NCBI RefSeq assembly: GCF_900108515.1
Contig: NZ_FNWW01000004.1
Location: forward strand, 124,001 to 188,000
Direction: 5' to 3'
Origin: Halobacillus karajensis
Lineage (GTDB): Bacteria > Bacillota > Bacilli > Bacillales > Halobacillaceae
Length of the DNA: 64,000 bases
The translations under genes and the position numbers were made by a program. Positions 16,775 to 25,584 of the stretch are shown here, in pieces; the stretch's first letter is position 1; every line of letters begins with the position of its first letter. Under the pieces are notes generated by a model. The model worked only from the letters and a program-made list of their open reading frames with translations, was not told the origin of the DNA and did no database searches.

Positions 16775-18297
16775 GCCAATTTATCGACGTATTTAACCAA
16801 AGACAAGGGATTTTATTAGAAAAGGTTTGGGAGCATTTACAAATATCTATTATTGCCTTAGTTATTGCGACCTTGATCTCTGTTCCGCTCGGTTTATGGC
16901 TGACAAGAAAGCAAAAAGTAGCGGAACCTATCATAGGCGTCACCGCTGTTTTGCAGACCATTCCGAGTCTCGCCGTTCTTGCTTTCCTTATTCCATTCTT
17001 TGGAATAGGGCAGTCTCCTGCTATCATTGCCCTGTCAGCATACGGTCTGCTTCCTATTCTAAGGAATACATATACAGGAATAAAAGAAGTGGATCCAGCG
17101 TTGAAAGAAGCGGCAACGGGTATGGGGATGAAATCTTTTAGGCGGTTAACCAAGATTGAATTGCCTATTGCCATGCCTGTAATTATGGCAGGGATTCGTA
17201 CTTCTATGGTATTAATTGTAGGAACAACAACAATCGCTGCTTTAATCGGTGCTGGCGGCTTGGGGGATTTGATCCTTCTAGGGCTTGATCGCGGTGGAGA
17301 TGCGAATCTTATCTTGCTGGGAGCTATACCTGCCGCTTTGCTAGCTATAATTTTAGATTTGGTTTTACGTTTATTTGAGCGTACCTCTGCAAAATCTGGT
17401 TTTCGTTCCCTTGTCAGCTTACTTGTGATTGCCGCTTTAATCGCCGTAGGGCCGTTAGCCTTTGGGGGGAAAGTTAAAAATGACTTGACTATTGGTGCGA
17501 AACTCGGATCAGAACCTGCCATTTTGATTCACATGTATAAACTCCTGATTGAAGAAGAAACGGATTTGTCTGTCGGCTTGGAACCGAATCTTGGTAAAAC
17601 AGATTTAGTTTTCAGTGCTTTACAGGAAGGTAGTATAGATATCTATCCCGAATTTACAGGTACAGCCATTGTTTCGTTACTAGGTGAAGAAGCTAACAGT
17701 AATGAACCAAATGAAGTCTATCAGCAAGCGAAGGAAGGCATGGCTGAAAAATACGACCTGGCATTTCTTGAACCGATGGAGTACAACAACACGTATGCTG
17801 TAGCTACTACACAAGAGCTTGCTGAACAATATGACCTTGAAACCATCGGTGATTTAAAACCAGTTGAAAATCAAATCACTGCTGGTTTCACACTTGAATT
17901 CAACGACCGGGAGGATGGATATCAGGGAATGAAAGAGATGTACAATCTTGATTTAAGGGAAGTCCGCACGATGGACCCTGGTTTAAGGCAGGGAGCGATA
18001 GAAAGTGGAGAGGTAGACATTATTGACGCTTATGCGACGGATGGATATATGATCGATTTGAATCTTAAGGTATTAGAGGACCCTAAGAATTTATTCCCTC
18101 CATACCAAGGAGCGCCGTTGTTGAGGCAAGAAATCCTTGATCGTTACCCCGAAATTGAAGAAGTGCTGAATCAATTAGGTGGCAAGATTACCGGAGATCA
18201 AATGAGGGAAATGAATTATCAAGTTGATTTTGAAGATCATTCCCCAGAAGAAGTAGCCAGAGAATATTTAATTGAAGAAGGGTTAATTAAAGAATAG
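16771..18297 (+). CDS. opuFB: OpuFB-like fused permease and substrate-binding protein
   Basis: This 508-residue protein fuses an OpuC-type permease (about residues 1-210, six helices, with the EAA-like loop EVDPALKEAATGMGMKSFRR near 110) to an extracytoplasmic substrate-binding domain (about 240-508). This layout is that of OpuF of Bacillus infantis, which imports glycine betaine and related solutes; the substrate here is inferred. A hydrophobic helix near 212-230 tethers the binding domain. The start overlaps the ATPase stop (ATGA). No terminator separates it from yneT ten bases downstream. Osmotic induction is likely from family knowledge, not visible in the sequence. Confidence 0.93.
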   Translation: MSQFIDVFNQRQGILLEKVWEHLQISIIALVIATLISVPLGLWLTRKQKVAEPIIGVTAVLQTIPSLAVLAFLIPFFGIGQSPAIIALSAYGLLPILRNTYTGIKEVDPALKEAATGMGMKSFRRLTKIELPIAMPVIMAGIRTSMVLIVGTTTIAALIGAGGLGDLILLGLDRGGDANLILLGAIPAALLAIILDLVLRLFERTSAKSGFRSLVSLLVIAALIAVGPLAFGGKVKNDLTIGAKLGSEPAILIHMYKLLIEEETDLSVGLEPNLGKTDLVFSALQEGSIDIYPEFTGTAIVSLLGEEANSNEPNEVYQQAKEGMAEKYDLAFLEPMEYNNTYAVATTQELAEQYDLETIGDLKPVENQITAGFTLEFNDREDGYQGMKEMYNLDLREVRTMDPGLRQGAIESGEVDIIDAYATDGYMIDLNLKVLEDPKNLFPPYQGAPLLRQEILDRYPEIEEVLNQLGGKITGDQMREMNYQVDFEDHSPEEVAREYLIEEGLIKE

Positions 18298-18307
18298 GAG
18301 GGTCATT

Positions 18308-18721
18308 ATGAGTTTTGAAAATCCATCAAAACAACAAATAAAGAATTTATTGGACCAATCGAAAACCATCGCAGTCGTTGGACTTTCGGATAAACCTCAC
18401 CGAACATCTTATCAAGTAAGTGAAGCCATGCAGAAAGCGGGATATAAAATTATTCCTATCAATCCTACGATTGCTGAATCTCTAGGGGAAAAGGCAATCC
18501 CAAGTCTGAGTGATTTGAAGGAGCCCGTTGATATTATCAATGTCTTTAGAAGATCTGAAAATCTTCCAGACATCGCGAAAGAAGCATTAAAGGTTGATGC
18601 CAAGGCATTTTGGGCACAGCAAGGTGTCTACTCTGAAGAAGCGAGTCATCTGTTAAAAGACAGTCCTAAGCTTGTTATCATGGACCTTTGCATCAAAGTA
18701 GCTCAGGCTATTTATCAATAA
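18308..18721 (+). CDS. yneT: CoA-binding domain protein YneT
   Basis: This 137-residue protein is a stand-alone CoA-binding (Rossmann-like) domain of the YneT/YccU type. The nucleotide-binding start TIAVVGLSDKPHRTSYQVSE is near residue 21, followed by IPINPTIAES and the conserved VDIINVFRRSE (about 78). Such proteins bind CoA or CoA thioesters; the role is unknown. The ribosome site GGAGGG precedes the ATG. In B. subtilis it lies between plsY and parE, so its place next to the OpuF genes reflects insertion of that pair. It may share their transcript. Confidence 0.92.
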   Translation: MSFENPSKQQIKNLLDQSKTIAVVGLSDKPHRTSYQVSEAMQKAGYKIIPINPTIAESLGEKAIPSLSDLKEPVDIINVFRRSENLPDIAKEALKVDAKAFWAQQGVYSEEASHLLKDSPKLVIMDLCIKVAQAIYQ

Positions 18722-18740
18722 GAGAACAGAAAAAAGTATG

Positions 18741-18769
18741 AAAAATCCCTGGCTTTTCAGGGTTTTTTT
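18741..18769 (+). terminator. Terminator after yneT
   Basis: AAAAATCCCTG pairs with CAGGG and the following T-run around a six-base loop. Confidence 0.8.
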
Positions 18770-18792
18770 CATGCTTTTTGGAAGAATTATGT

Positions 18793-19027
18793 TTGCGAAA
18801 CCTTATAAAATCGCTACAATATAACAAGCGGCGTTTTTTAGCCATGTAAACTTTCAAAGAGTATCCACCTTGAGAAAGTGCTGTGGAAGCGAAAAGTGTT
18901 CGGGGTAAACGAGGGATACTTAATGCATTCAGTTATGCGTCTCAAATATACGTTCGTGCCTATTCTTTTGAAGTCATAAGCCAATCAATGGAGTGGAAAA
19001 AGCCTCCACACCATTGATTGACTTATG
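18793..19027 (+). other. Structured intergenic segment, possible small RNA or leader, upstream of parE
   Basis: A promoter-like TTGCGA, 16 bases, TACAAT (18793-18820) is followed by about 200 bases without an ORF. The segment contains pairing elements (ACTTTC with GAAAGT; AGTATCC with GGATACT). It ends with a strong hairpin at 18975-19027, where CATAAGCCAATCAATGG pairs almost perfectly with CCATTGATTGACTTATG. There is no U-tract after the hairpin. It matches no RNA family I recognise. The whole 412-base yneT-parE gap holds only this segment and the parE promoter. Confidence 0.35.
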
Positions 19028-19065
19028 CTTATCGGGCATGAAAAAGACCTATATATATTTACTCG

Positions 19066-19094
19066 TTTACACAAACGAACGTTTGTTCTATTAT
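19066..19094 (+). promoter_or_regulatory. parE promoter with embedded LexA (SOS) box
   Basis: TTTACA and TATTAT are spaced by 17 bases. The spacer and the first -10 base contain CGAACGTTTGTTCT (19076-19089), which matches the Bacillus LexA consensus CGAACRNRYGTTCG at 12 of 14 positions. LexA bound here would block the promoter. parE-parC is an SOS-regulated pair in B. subtilis, which supports the call. Confidence 0.8.
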
Positions 19095-19133
19095 GGATGT
19101 AGCAGTGTGTAAGAGAAAGGAGCCGATGGTAAA

Positions 19134-21089
19134 TTGTCGAGTCAAAATCAAACATATTCAGATGATTCTATTCAAGTGCTGGAGGGATTGGAGGCAGTTC
19201 GTAAAAGGCCGGGGATGTATATTGGATCCACGGATCATAGAGGTCTCCACCACCTAGTTCACGAAATTGTAGATAATGCTATAGATGAAGCTTTATCTGG
19301 ATTCGGCCAACAAATGACTGTCACGCTCCATAAAGATGGAAGTGTATCGGTACAAGATGAAGCGCGCGGTATGCCAACAGGGATGCACAAAACGGGAAAA
19401 CCAACACCTGAAGTTATCCTGACTGTGCTTCACGCAGGAGGAAAGTTTGGACAAGGAGGTTACAAGTCTTCTGGAGGTTTGCACGGTGTCGGAGCCTCTG
19501 TCGTTAATGCTCTTTCTGAATGGTTGGAAGTACACATTTGCCGGGACGGGGAGAAGTTTTACCAGAGGTTTGAAAATGGAGGTGTTCCGGTTACTTCCCT
19601 TGAAAACAAGGGGACAACAAGAAAAACAGGGACGACGATCCGTTTTAAACCAGATCCCACCATTTTTTCTACCACAAAATTCAACTTTGAAACTTTATCA
19701 GAACGGCTGAGAGAAGCGGCATTCCTCTTAAAAGGTTTCCGAATTGTGCTTATTGACGAGCGGAATGAAACGGTACGGGAAGAATATCAGTATGATGATG
19801 GCCTCGTATCCTTTGTGGAATATTTAAATGAAGAGAAGGATACATTGCATTCTGTTGTCTCTTTTGAAGGAACCCATGGCGAAATTGAAGCAGACTTTGC
19901 TTTTCAATTTAATGATGGGTTTGCTGAGAATATTCTTTCTTTTGTTAATAACGTCCGTACAAAAGACGGTGGTACTCATGAGTCTGGCGCAAAAACGGCC
20001 ATTACAAGGGTGTTTAATGATTATGCCAGACGAGCTCAGCTATTGAAGGAGAAGGATAAGAATCTAGAAGGAAACGATATCAGGGAAGGTTTTACAGCTG
20101 TAATTTCGGCGAGGATCCCTGAAGGACTTCTCCAATTTGAAGGTCAGACCAAAAGTAAGCTCGGGACGTCAGAGGCTCGTTCGGCTGTTGATGGCGTGGT
20201 TGCAGAACAATTATCTTATTTTCTTGAAGAAAACCCTGATGTAGCCTCTATGCTCATTAAGAAGGCAATTAAAGCAAAAGAAGCAAGAGAAGCGGCCAGA
20301 AAAGCAAGGGAAGATGCGCGTTCTGGTAAAAAGAAAAAGAGGAAAGAGACGCTTTTAAGTGGAAAATTGACACCGGCTCAATCTAAGAATGCTCAAAAGA
20401 ATGAATTATACCTCGTGGAGGGGGACTCTGCAGGAGGATCGGCAAAGCAAGGCAGGGATCGTAAATTCCAAGCCGTTCTTCCGTTGCGAGGGAAAGTCAT
20501 CAATACGGAAAAAGCCAAAATCGCAGATATCTTTAAGAATGAAGAGATCTCCACAATTATTCATACCATTGGTGCAGGCGTCGGAGGCGATTTCACATTA
20601 GAAGATTGCAACTATGATAAAATTGTCATCATGACCGATGCAGACACGGATGGTGCACATATTCAAGTACTGCTGCTGACTTTCTTCTATCGTTATATGA
20701 GACCTTTAGTAGAGGCAGGTAAAGTTTTCATTGCCCTTCCTCCCCTTTATAAAGTATCAAAGGGGAAAGGGAAAAAAGAAAAAGTGGAATATGCCTGGGA
20801 TGAAGAGGGCATGCAAAAAATATTAAAAGAATTTAAAAATGGATATTCGATCCAGCGTTATAAAGGTTTAGGTGAAATGAATGCCGATCAACTCTGGGAA
20901 ACCACAATGAATCCGGAGTCCCGTACATTAATTCGTGTTACGATCGATGATATTGCTCGTGCTGAACGCCGGGTAACGACATTGATGGGAGATAAAGTCG
21001 AACCTCGCCGTAAATGGATTGAATCCCACGTCGCTTTTGGTTTGGAAGATGAAGCGAATATTTTAGAAAATGATAAAATTCAGACGTAA
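19134..21089 (+). CDS. parE: DNA topoisomerase IV subunit B
   Basis: ParE is the ATPase subunit of topoisomerase IV, which decatenates daughter chromosomes. The 651-residue protein has the GHKL ATPase motifs (HEIVDNAIDEAL near residue 43, GLHGVGASVVNAL near 115). The TOPRIM domain contains LVEGDSAGGSAKQGRDR near residue 426 and DADTDGAHI near 502. QRYKGLGEMNADQLW lies near the C-terminus. Translation starts at TTG, with AAAGGAG about 11 bases upstream; a nearby ATG is out of frame. parC follows after 15 bases. The promoter carries a LexA box. Confidence 0.97.
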   Translation: MSSQNQTYSDDSIQVLEGLEAVRKRPGMYIGSTDHRGLHHLVHEIVDNAIDEALSGFGQQMTVTLHKDGSVSVQDEARGMPTGMHKTGKPTPEVILTVLHAGGKFGQGGYKSSGGLHGVGASVVNALSEWLEVHICRDGEKFYQRFENGGVPVTSLENKGTTRKTGTTIRFKPDPTIFSTTKFNFETLSERLREAAFLLKGFRIVLIDERNETVREEYQYDDGLVSFVEYLNEEKDTLHSVVSFEGTHGEIEADFAFQFNDGFAENILSFVNNVRTKDGGTHESGAKTAITRVFNDYARRAQLLKEKDKNLEGNDIREGFTAVISARIPEGLLQFEGQTKSKLGTSEARSAVDGVVAEQLSYFLEENPDVASMLIKKAIKAKEAREAARKAREDARSGKKKKRKETLLSGKLTPAQSKNAQKNELYLVEGDSAGGSAKQGRDRKFQAVLPLRGKVINTEKAKIADIFKNEEISTIIHTIGAGVGGDFTLEDCNYDKIVIMTDADTDGAHIQVLLLTFFYRYMRPLVEAGKVFIALPPLYKVSKGKGKKEKVEYAWDEEGMQKILKEFKNGYSIQRYKGLGEMNADQLWETTMNPESRTLIRVTIDDIARAERRVTTLMGDKVEPRRKWIESHVAFGLEDEANILENDKIQT

Positions 21090-21104
21090 AAGGGGGCCCT
21101 TCTG

Positions 21105-23558
21105 TTGGCAGAGGCAGAGAAATATTTAGATTTACCATTAGAAGAAGTTCTCGGAGACCGCTTCGGGAGATACAGTAAATATATTATACAGGAACGTGCT
21201 CTTCCTGATGCCAGAGACGGACTTAAACCGGTTCAAAGGCGTATCCTTTATGCTATGCACCAGGAACGAAACACACATGACAAAGCTTACCGTAAATCCG
21301 CCAAAACAGTGGGTACCGTGATTGGTAACTATCACCCTCATGGCGATACATCTGTATATGACGCGATGGTTCGATTGAGTCAAACATGGAAAGTAAGGAA
21401 ACCACTTGTGGAAATGCACGGGAATAATGGAAGTGTCGATGGCGACCCACCAGCAGCAATGCGTTATACGGAAGCTAGGTTATCTGCCATTTCGTCCGAA
21501 TTATTGAGGGATATCGAAAAGCAAACCGTTGAATTTATTCCTAACTTTGATGATTCGATCGAAGAGCCTACCGTGCTCCCAGCAAAGTTTCCCAATCTCC
21601 TTGTAAATGGTTCAACAGGGATATCAGCTGGATATGCAACTGAAATCCCTTCCCACAACTTGGGAGAAGTCATTGATGCTGTTATTATGAGGATTGATAA
21701 ACCTCTGACGACAGTACCGGAATTAATGACTAAGTTGAAAGGACCTGATTTCCCGACAGGCGGGATAATTCAAGGAATCGACGGAATTCAAAAAGCTTAT
21801 GAGACAGGTAAAGGGAAGATTGTCCTCCGTGGGCGCGCAGAAATTCAACAACAGCGTGGAGGCAGGGAACAAATTGTCATCGATGAAATCCCTTTTGAAG
21901 TGAATAAGGCGAGTATGGTTAAGCGGATGGATGAATTAAGAATTGATAAAAAGGTCGAAGGAATTGCAGAAGTTCGCGATGAAACAGACCGTACCGGCTT
22001 GCGCGTCGTGATTGATTTGAAGAAAGATGCGAATAGTGAAGGTGTCCTTAATTATCTTTATAAGCATACAGATCTTCAGATCTCTTATAATTTTAATATG
22101 GTAGCCATTCATGACCGGACGCCTAGTCTTATGAGTCTGCCGATGATGCTTGATTCTTATATTAAACACCAGAAAGAAGTAGTTACTAGACAATCCATTT
22201 ATGACCTGAACAAAGCGAAGTCACGTGCCCATATCGTCGAAGGGTTAATAAAAGCCATTTCGATTCTCGATGATGTGATCGCAACGATTCGAAGTTCTAA
22301 AGACAAAGCCGATGCGAAGAAACATTTGATTGCAAATTATGATTTCACTGAAGAACAAGCAGAAGCAATAGTTACTTTGCAACTATATCGCCTGACTAAT
22401 ACGGATATCACGGCATTGCAAAAAGAAGCGGAGGAACTAAAAAAACAAATTGAATATTTAGAAAAGCTTCTAACCAGTGAACATGAAATGATGAAGGTCA
22501 TTAAATCGGACCTTCGTTCCATAAAAAAACAATACAATAATGACCGACTGACAAAAATTGAAGAAAAAGTGGAGGAGTTAAAAGTTGACCTTGAAGTAAC
22601 AGTAGCAAGTGAAGATGTGCTCGTTTCTGTTACCAAGGACGGGTATATCAAGCGCACGAGCCTGCGATCTTATGCAGCTTCAAACGGGGAAGATTTTGCC
22701 CTGAAAGAAGGAGATCATCTCCTTGGGTTGTTTGAGATTAATACCACAGATACTATTTTACTCTTCACGAACCTAGGAAAATACTTGTTCTTACCTGTTC
22801 ATAAACTTCCGGATATTCGTTGGAAAGACCTGGGGCAGTATATCTCAAATATAGTTCAGGTAGATAAAGATGAGTACATCGTGAAAGCGATCCCTGTACG
22901 GGATTTTAATGTTGAACAATATCTAATTTTCTTTACAAAGAACGGCATGGTTAAGAAAAGTGAATTGAAACTCTATCAAGCCCAGCGCCATTCCAAAGCG
23001 CTCGTTGCTATTAATTTGAAAAATGATGATGAAGTGGTCGATATCCATGTGACAGATGGAGACTCTGATTTATTTATTGCTTCAAAGAAAGCTTATGGTC
23101 TTTGGTACCATGAAGAAGAAGTAAATACTGTAGGACAAAGGGCAGCTGGAGTTAAGGCTATTAACTTAAAAGAAGACGATGAAGTTATTTCCGGTCAAAC
23201 CTTCCAAGCAACTGAGGACCCATCCATACTTCTAACAACGCACCGGGGTGCAGTAAAACGAATGCGCCTGAAAGAATTTGAGAGGACATCACGCGCCAAA
23301 CGAGGCGTGATCATGTTAAGAGAATTGAAGAAAAACCCTCACCAATTAATAGATGTACACCTGGTTACCCGTGACGACCAAGTCATGTTAATGACAGATA
23401 AAGATGAAAGTATTATTGTAAATACGATGGATTTTAAAGTGAATGACCGTTACAGTAATGGTTCTTACGTCCTTGATACTGAGCAGAAAGGTCAAGTAAC
23501 GGAGGCGTGGGTCAAACCAGAATATGAAGTTCCTTTTGATAAAGAATCGGATGATTAA
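21105..23558 (+). CDS. parC: DNA topoisomerase IV subunit A
   Basis: ParC is the DNA-cleaving subunit of topoisomerase IV. The 817-residue protein (B. subtilis about 806) has the winged-helix breakage-reunion domain. The active-site Tyr is at residue 121 in AAMRYTEARLS. The quinolone-determining region HGDTSVYDAMVRL (about 76-88) looks wild-type. The GTPVSF-type tower and coiled-coil domains precede a C-terminal beta-pinwheel of repeated blades (about 500-800). Translation begins at TTG after an AAGGGGG ribosome site. It is in an operon with parE and ends at a strong terminator. Confidence 0.97.
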   Translation: MAEAEKYLDLPLEEVLGDRFGRYSKYIIQERALPDARDGLKPVQRRILYAMHQERNTHDKAYRKSAKTVGTVIGNYHPHGDTSVYDAMVRLSQTWKVRKPLVEMHGNNGSVDGDPPAAMRYTEARLSAISSELLRDIEKQTVEFIPNFDDSIEEPTVLPAKFPNLLVNGSTGISAGYATEIPSHNLGEVIDAVIMRIDKPLTTVPELMTKLKGPDFPTGGIIQGIDGIQKAYETGKGKIVLRGRAEIQQQRGGREQIVIDEIPFEVNKASMVKRMDELRIDKKVEGIAEVRDETDRTGLRVVIDLKKDANSEGVLNYLYKHTDLQISYNFNMVAIHDRTPSLMSLPMMLDSYIKHQKEVVTRQSIYDLNKAKSRAHIVEGLIKAISILDDVIATIRSSKDKADAKKHLIANYDFTEEQAEAIVTLQLYRLTNTDITALQKEAEELKKQIEYLEKLLTSEHEMMKVIKSDLRSIKKQYNNDRLTKIEEKVEELKVDLEVTVASEDVLVSVTKDGYIKRTSLRSYAASNGEDFALKEGDHLLGLFEINTTDTILLFTNLGKYLFLPVHKLPDIRWKDLGQYISNIVQVDKDEYIVKAIPVRDFNVEQYLIFFTKNGMVKKSELKLYQAQRHSKALVAINLKNDDEVVDIHVTDGDSDLFIASKKAYGLWYHEEEVNTVGQRAAGVKAINLKEDDEVISGQTFQATEDPSILLTTHRGAVKRMRLKEFERTSRAKRGVIMLRELKKNPHQLIDVHLVTRDDQVMLMTDKDESIIVNTMDFKVNDRYSNGSYVLDTEQKGQVTEAWVKPEYEVPFDKESDD

Positions 23559-23561
23559 CCA

Positions 23562-23597
23562 AAAAAACAACTCTTCATTATGGAGAGTTGTTTTTTG
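23562..23597 (+). terminator. Terminator after parC
   Basis: AAAAAACAACTCT pairs perfectly with AGAGTTGTTTTTT around a nine-base loop. Confidence 0.9.
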
Positions 23598-23646
23598 ATT
23601 TTAATAGAAAAGATATCATCATAAAAATAACCCGTAGGAAAGTCGA

Positions 23647-23699
23647 AATGAATGGTCATTGTTTTTTCAGAAAAATGTGATAAAATGAATGTATATTCA
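23647..23699 (+). promoter_or_regulatory. Promoter and candidate operators of the tetR gene
   Basis: TTGTTT, 16 bases, TAAAAT form a likely promoter. Two dyads flank it: AATGA-ATGG-TCATT (23647-23660) and TGAAT-GTAT-ATTCA (23686-23699), the second just after the -10. Both resemble half-sites of the B. subtilis FadR operator (TGAATGA...TCATTCA). Autoregulation by the downstream TetR protein is the simplest reading. Confidence 0.45.
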
Positions 23700-23717
23700 G
23701 CAGATGGGAGATGATTT

Positions 23718-24350
23718 ATGAGTGATTTGAGGGAAAAGATCATCCAAACGTCTTTAGAATTGTTTGACAGACATGGCTATCATGGTGTCACTGTGAAGCA
23801 GATCGTGCAAGCAACGAATACTTCAAAAGGCGGCTTCTACCACCATTTTCAATCGAAAGATGAACTTCTTTTCGTCATTCACGATACCTTTATTACATAT
23901 GTTTTGAAAGAAGCACAAGCCGCTAATGTTACCCACTCTTCCCCGATTCCAAAAGTACAGGCAATCATTCAATCCTTTGTTCAGGTATTTGATTTGTATA
24001 AGCCGCATATCTCTGTGTTTTATCAAGAAAGCCTCTATTTAAAGCCAGAATACGAGGAGAAAATTAAGAAGAAGCGCGATGAATTTAAACGAATGGTTTT
24101 TGAAGTCATCGATGAAGGTCAACAATCAGGCCACTTCCGCAGAGAGTTGCCCCTGGAAATTACCGGAATGGCGATCCTTGGGATGGTAAACTGGATTTAC
24201 AAATGGTATCGGCGGGATGGGAACTATTCAATTGACCAAATTGCAGAAGTTTTTACAGATCTTGTGTTACATTTTTTGTTACCAGGCAAAGAAGATGAGG
24301 CGTATTTTAGTCATATGTTAAAAGTTCCTTTTTTTTACGAAATAAAGTAA
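23718..24350 (+). CDS. TetR-family regulator of the leucine degradation operon
   Basis: This 210-residue TetR-family repressor has an N-terminal helix-turn-helix (about 10-55, [20 protein letters not shown] then [16 protein letters not shown]). The C-terminal ligand-binding domain resembles regulators of acyl-CoA catabolism. It lies 70 bases upstream of yngJ, with a TetR-type operator between them, so it probably represses the operon until an acyl-CoA intermediate accumulates. B. subtilis lacks this regulator at its yng cluster, which is SigE-controlled. The ribosome site GGGAGATG precedes the ATG. The ligand is not known. Confidence 0.9.
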   Translation: MSDLREKIIQTSLELFDRHGYHGVTVKQIVQATNTSKGGFYHHFQSKDELLFVIHDTFITYVLKEAQAANVTHSSPIPKVQAIIQSFVQVFDLYKPHISVFYQESLYLKPEYEEKIKKKRDEFKRMVFEVIDEGQQSGHFRRELPLEITGMAILGMVNWIYKWYRRDGNYSIDQIAEVFTDLVLHFLLPGKEDEAYFSHMLKVPFFYEIK

Positions 24351-24359
24351 ACGCTTTCA
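24346..24359 (+). promoter_or_regulatory. CcpA cre site before yngJ
   Basis: AGTAAACGCTTTCA matches the cre core TGAAARCGYTTTCA at 12 of 14 positions. It overlaps the tetR stop and lies upstream of the yngJ promoter. It suggests carbon catabolite repression of the operon. Confidence 0.65.
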
Positions 24360-24375
24360 CTATTTTTTTAATATT

Positions 24376-24404
24376 TTTACAGACCAACCAGTCGGTCTTT
24401 ATTC
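24376..24404 (+). promoter_or_regulatory. yngJ promoter with TetR-type operator in its spacer
   Basis: TTTACA (24376-24381) is followed after 17 bases by a weak -10, TTATTC. The dyad AGACCAACCAGTCGGTCT (24381-24398), with arms AGACC / GGTCT, fills the spacer. It is typical in size and symmetry for a TetR-family operator and is placed to block RNA polymerase. Confidence 0.6.
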
Positions 24405-24420
24405 CTTAAGGAGGAATCAT

Positions 24421-25563
24421 ATGAACTTTGATCTTACAAAAGAACAAGAAATGACAAGGAAAATGGTACGCGATTTTGCAGAGGATGTCATTGCTCCCAG
24501 GGCAGTGGATATTGATATTCATAGTGATTTTCCGAAAGATATCTTTGATGAAATGGGGAAACTCGGTCTTTTGGGGATTCCTTTTCCTGAAGAATATGGA
24601 GGATCAGGAGGAGATACGATCACATACGCTCTCGCTGTTGAAGAGATCGGGCGTGTGTGCGGATCGACAGGCCTTAGTTATGCGGCCGCGGTTTCTCTAG
24701 GAGCAAGTCCTATATATTACTTTGGAACAGAAGAACAAAAACAGAAGTTTTTAACACCGCTTGCCAAAGGTGAAGGCTTGGCTTCTTTCGGTTTAACAGA
24801 ACCGAATGCGGGTTCTGATGCAGGAGGAACGAAGACTCATGCCGAATTGAGTGGTGACCACTATATCATTAATGGCGAAAAGTGCTGGATTACGAATGCT
24901 GAATATGCAAGGTCCATCACAGTTACAGCCGTTTCAGGCAAACGCGAAGACGGGAAAAACATTATTTCCGCTTTCGTCATTCCTAAAGATACTCCTGGGA
25001 TGACGATCACAAGCCCATACGACAAGATGGGAGTAAGGGGGTCAAATACATCTGAAATTGTTTTAGAGGATGTAAAAGTTCCGAAAGAAAATATTCTGGG
25101 GGATCCCGAGAAAGGATTTAAACAATTTCTTTACACGCTGGACGGAGGGAGAATATCCATTGCTGCTCTGGCTGTAGGGATTGCACAAGCCTCTCTTGAT
25201 CGTGCTCTTGCTTATGCAAAAGAAAGAAAACAATTTGGTCAGCCAATTACAAAATTCCAGGCTATCCAGTTCAAGTTGGCAGATATGGCCATGGAAGTTG
25301 AATTAGCGCGAAACATGGTCCTGAAAGCTGCATGGTTAAAAGATCAGGGGAGAAATTTCACTAAAGAATCTGCCTATGCCAAGCTATTTGCATCTGAAAC
25401 GGCTTTCAGATCTGCCAATCAGGCTATCCAGATTCATGGTGGATATGGATATATGCGAGAATACGAAGTCGAGCGTTTTCTACGTGATGCGAAATTGCTT
25501 GAAATCGGTGAGGGGACTTCAGAAATTCAGCGTTTAGTTATTGCCCGTCAGCTTGGTTGCTAA
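24421..25563 (+). CDS. yngJ: Acyl-CoA dehydrogenase, probable isovaleryl-CoA dehydrogenase
   Basis: This 380-residue FAD-dependent acyl-CoA dehydrogenase corresponds to YngJ and is the likely isovaleryl-CoA dehydrogenase of leucine breakdown. The N-terminal helical domain is followed by [18 protein letters not shown] near residue 123 and WITNAEYA near 156. The C-terminal family signature [20 protein letters not shown] lies near residue 337. The ribosome site AAGGAGG lies six bases before the ATG. It is the first gene of a seven-gene operon with short gaps. Substrate specificity is inferred from the neighbouring methylcrotonyl-CoA carboxylase and HMG-CoA lyase genes. Confidence 0.93.
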   Translation: MNFDLTKEQEMTRKMVRDFAEDVIAPRAVDIDIHSDFPKDIFDEMGKLGLLGIPFPEEYGGSGGDTITYALAVEEIGRVCGSTGLSYAAAVSLGASPIYYFGTEEQKQKFLTPLAKGEGLASFGLTEPNAGSDAGGTKTHAELSGDHYIINGEKCWITNAEYARSITVTAVSGKREDGKNIISAFVIPKDTPGMTITSPYDKMGVRGSNTSEIVLEDVKVPKENILGDPEKGFKQFLYTLDGGRISIAALAVGIAQASLDRALAYAKERKQFGQPITKFQAIQFKLADMAMEVELARNMVLKAAWLKDQGRNFTKESAYAKLFASETAFRSANQAIQIHGGYGYMREYEVERFLRDAKLLEIGEGTSEIQRLVIARQLGC

Positions 25564-25584
25564 ATAAACAAAGGAGGAACAGCT

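Noticed and set aside
16674-17522. A 282-codon minus-strand ORF inside the transporter genes
   Set aside because: It is antisense to strongly conserved ABC transporter genes and has Lys/Pro/Ile-rich shadow composition.
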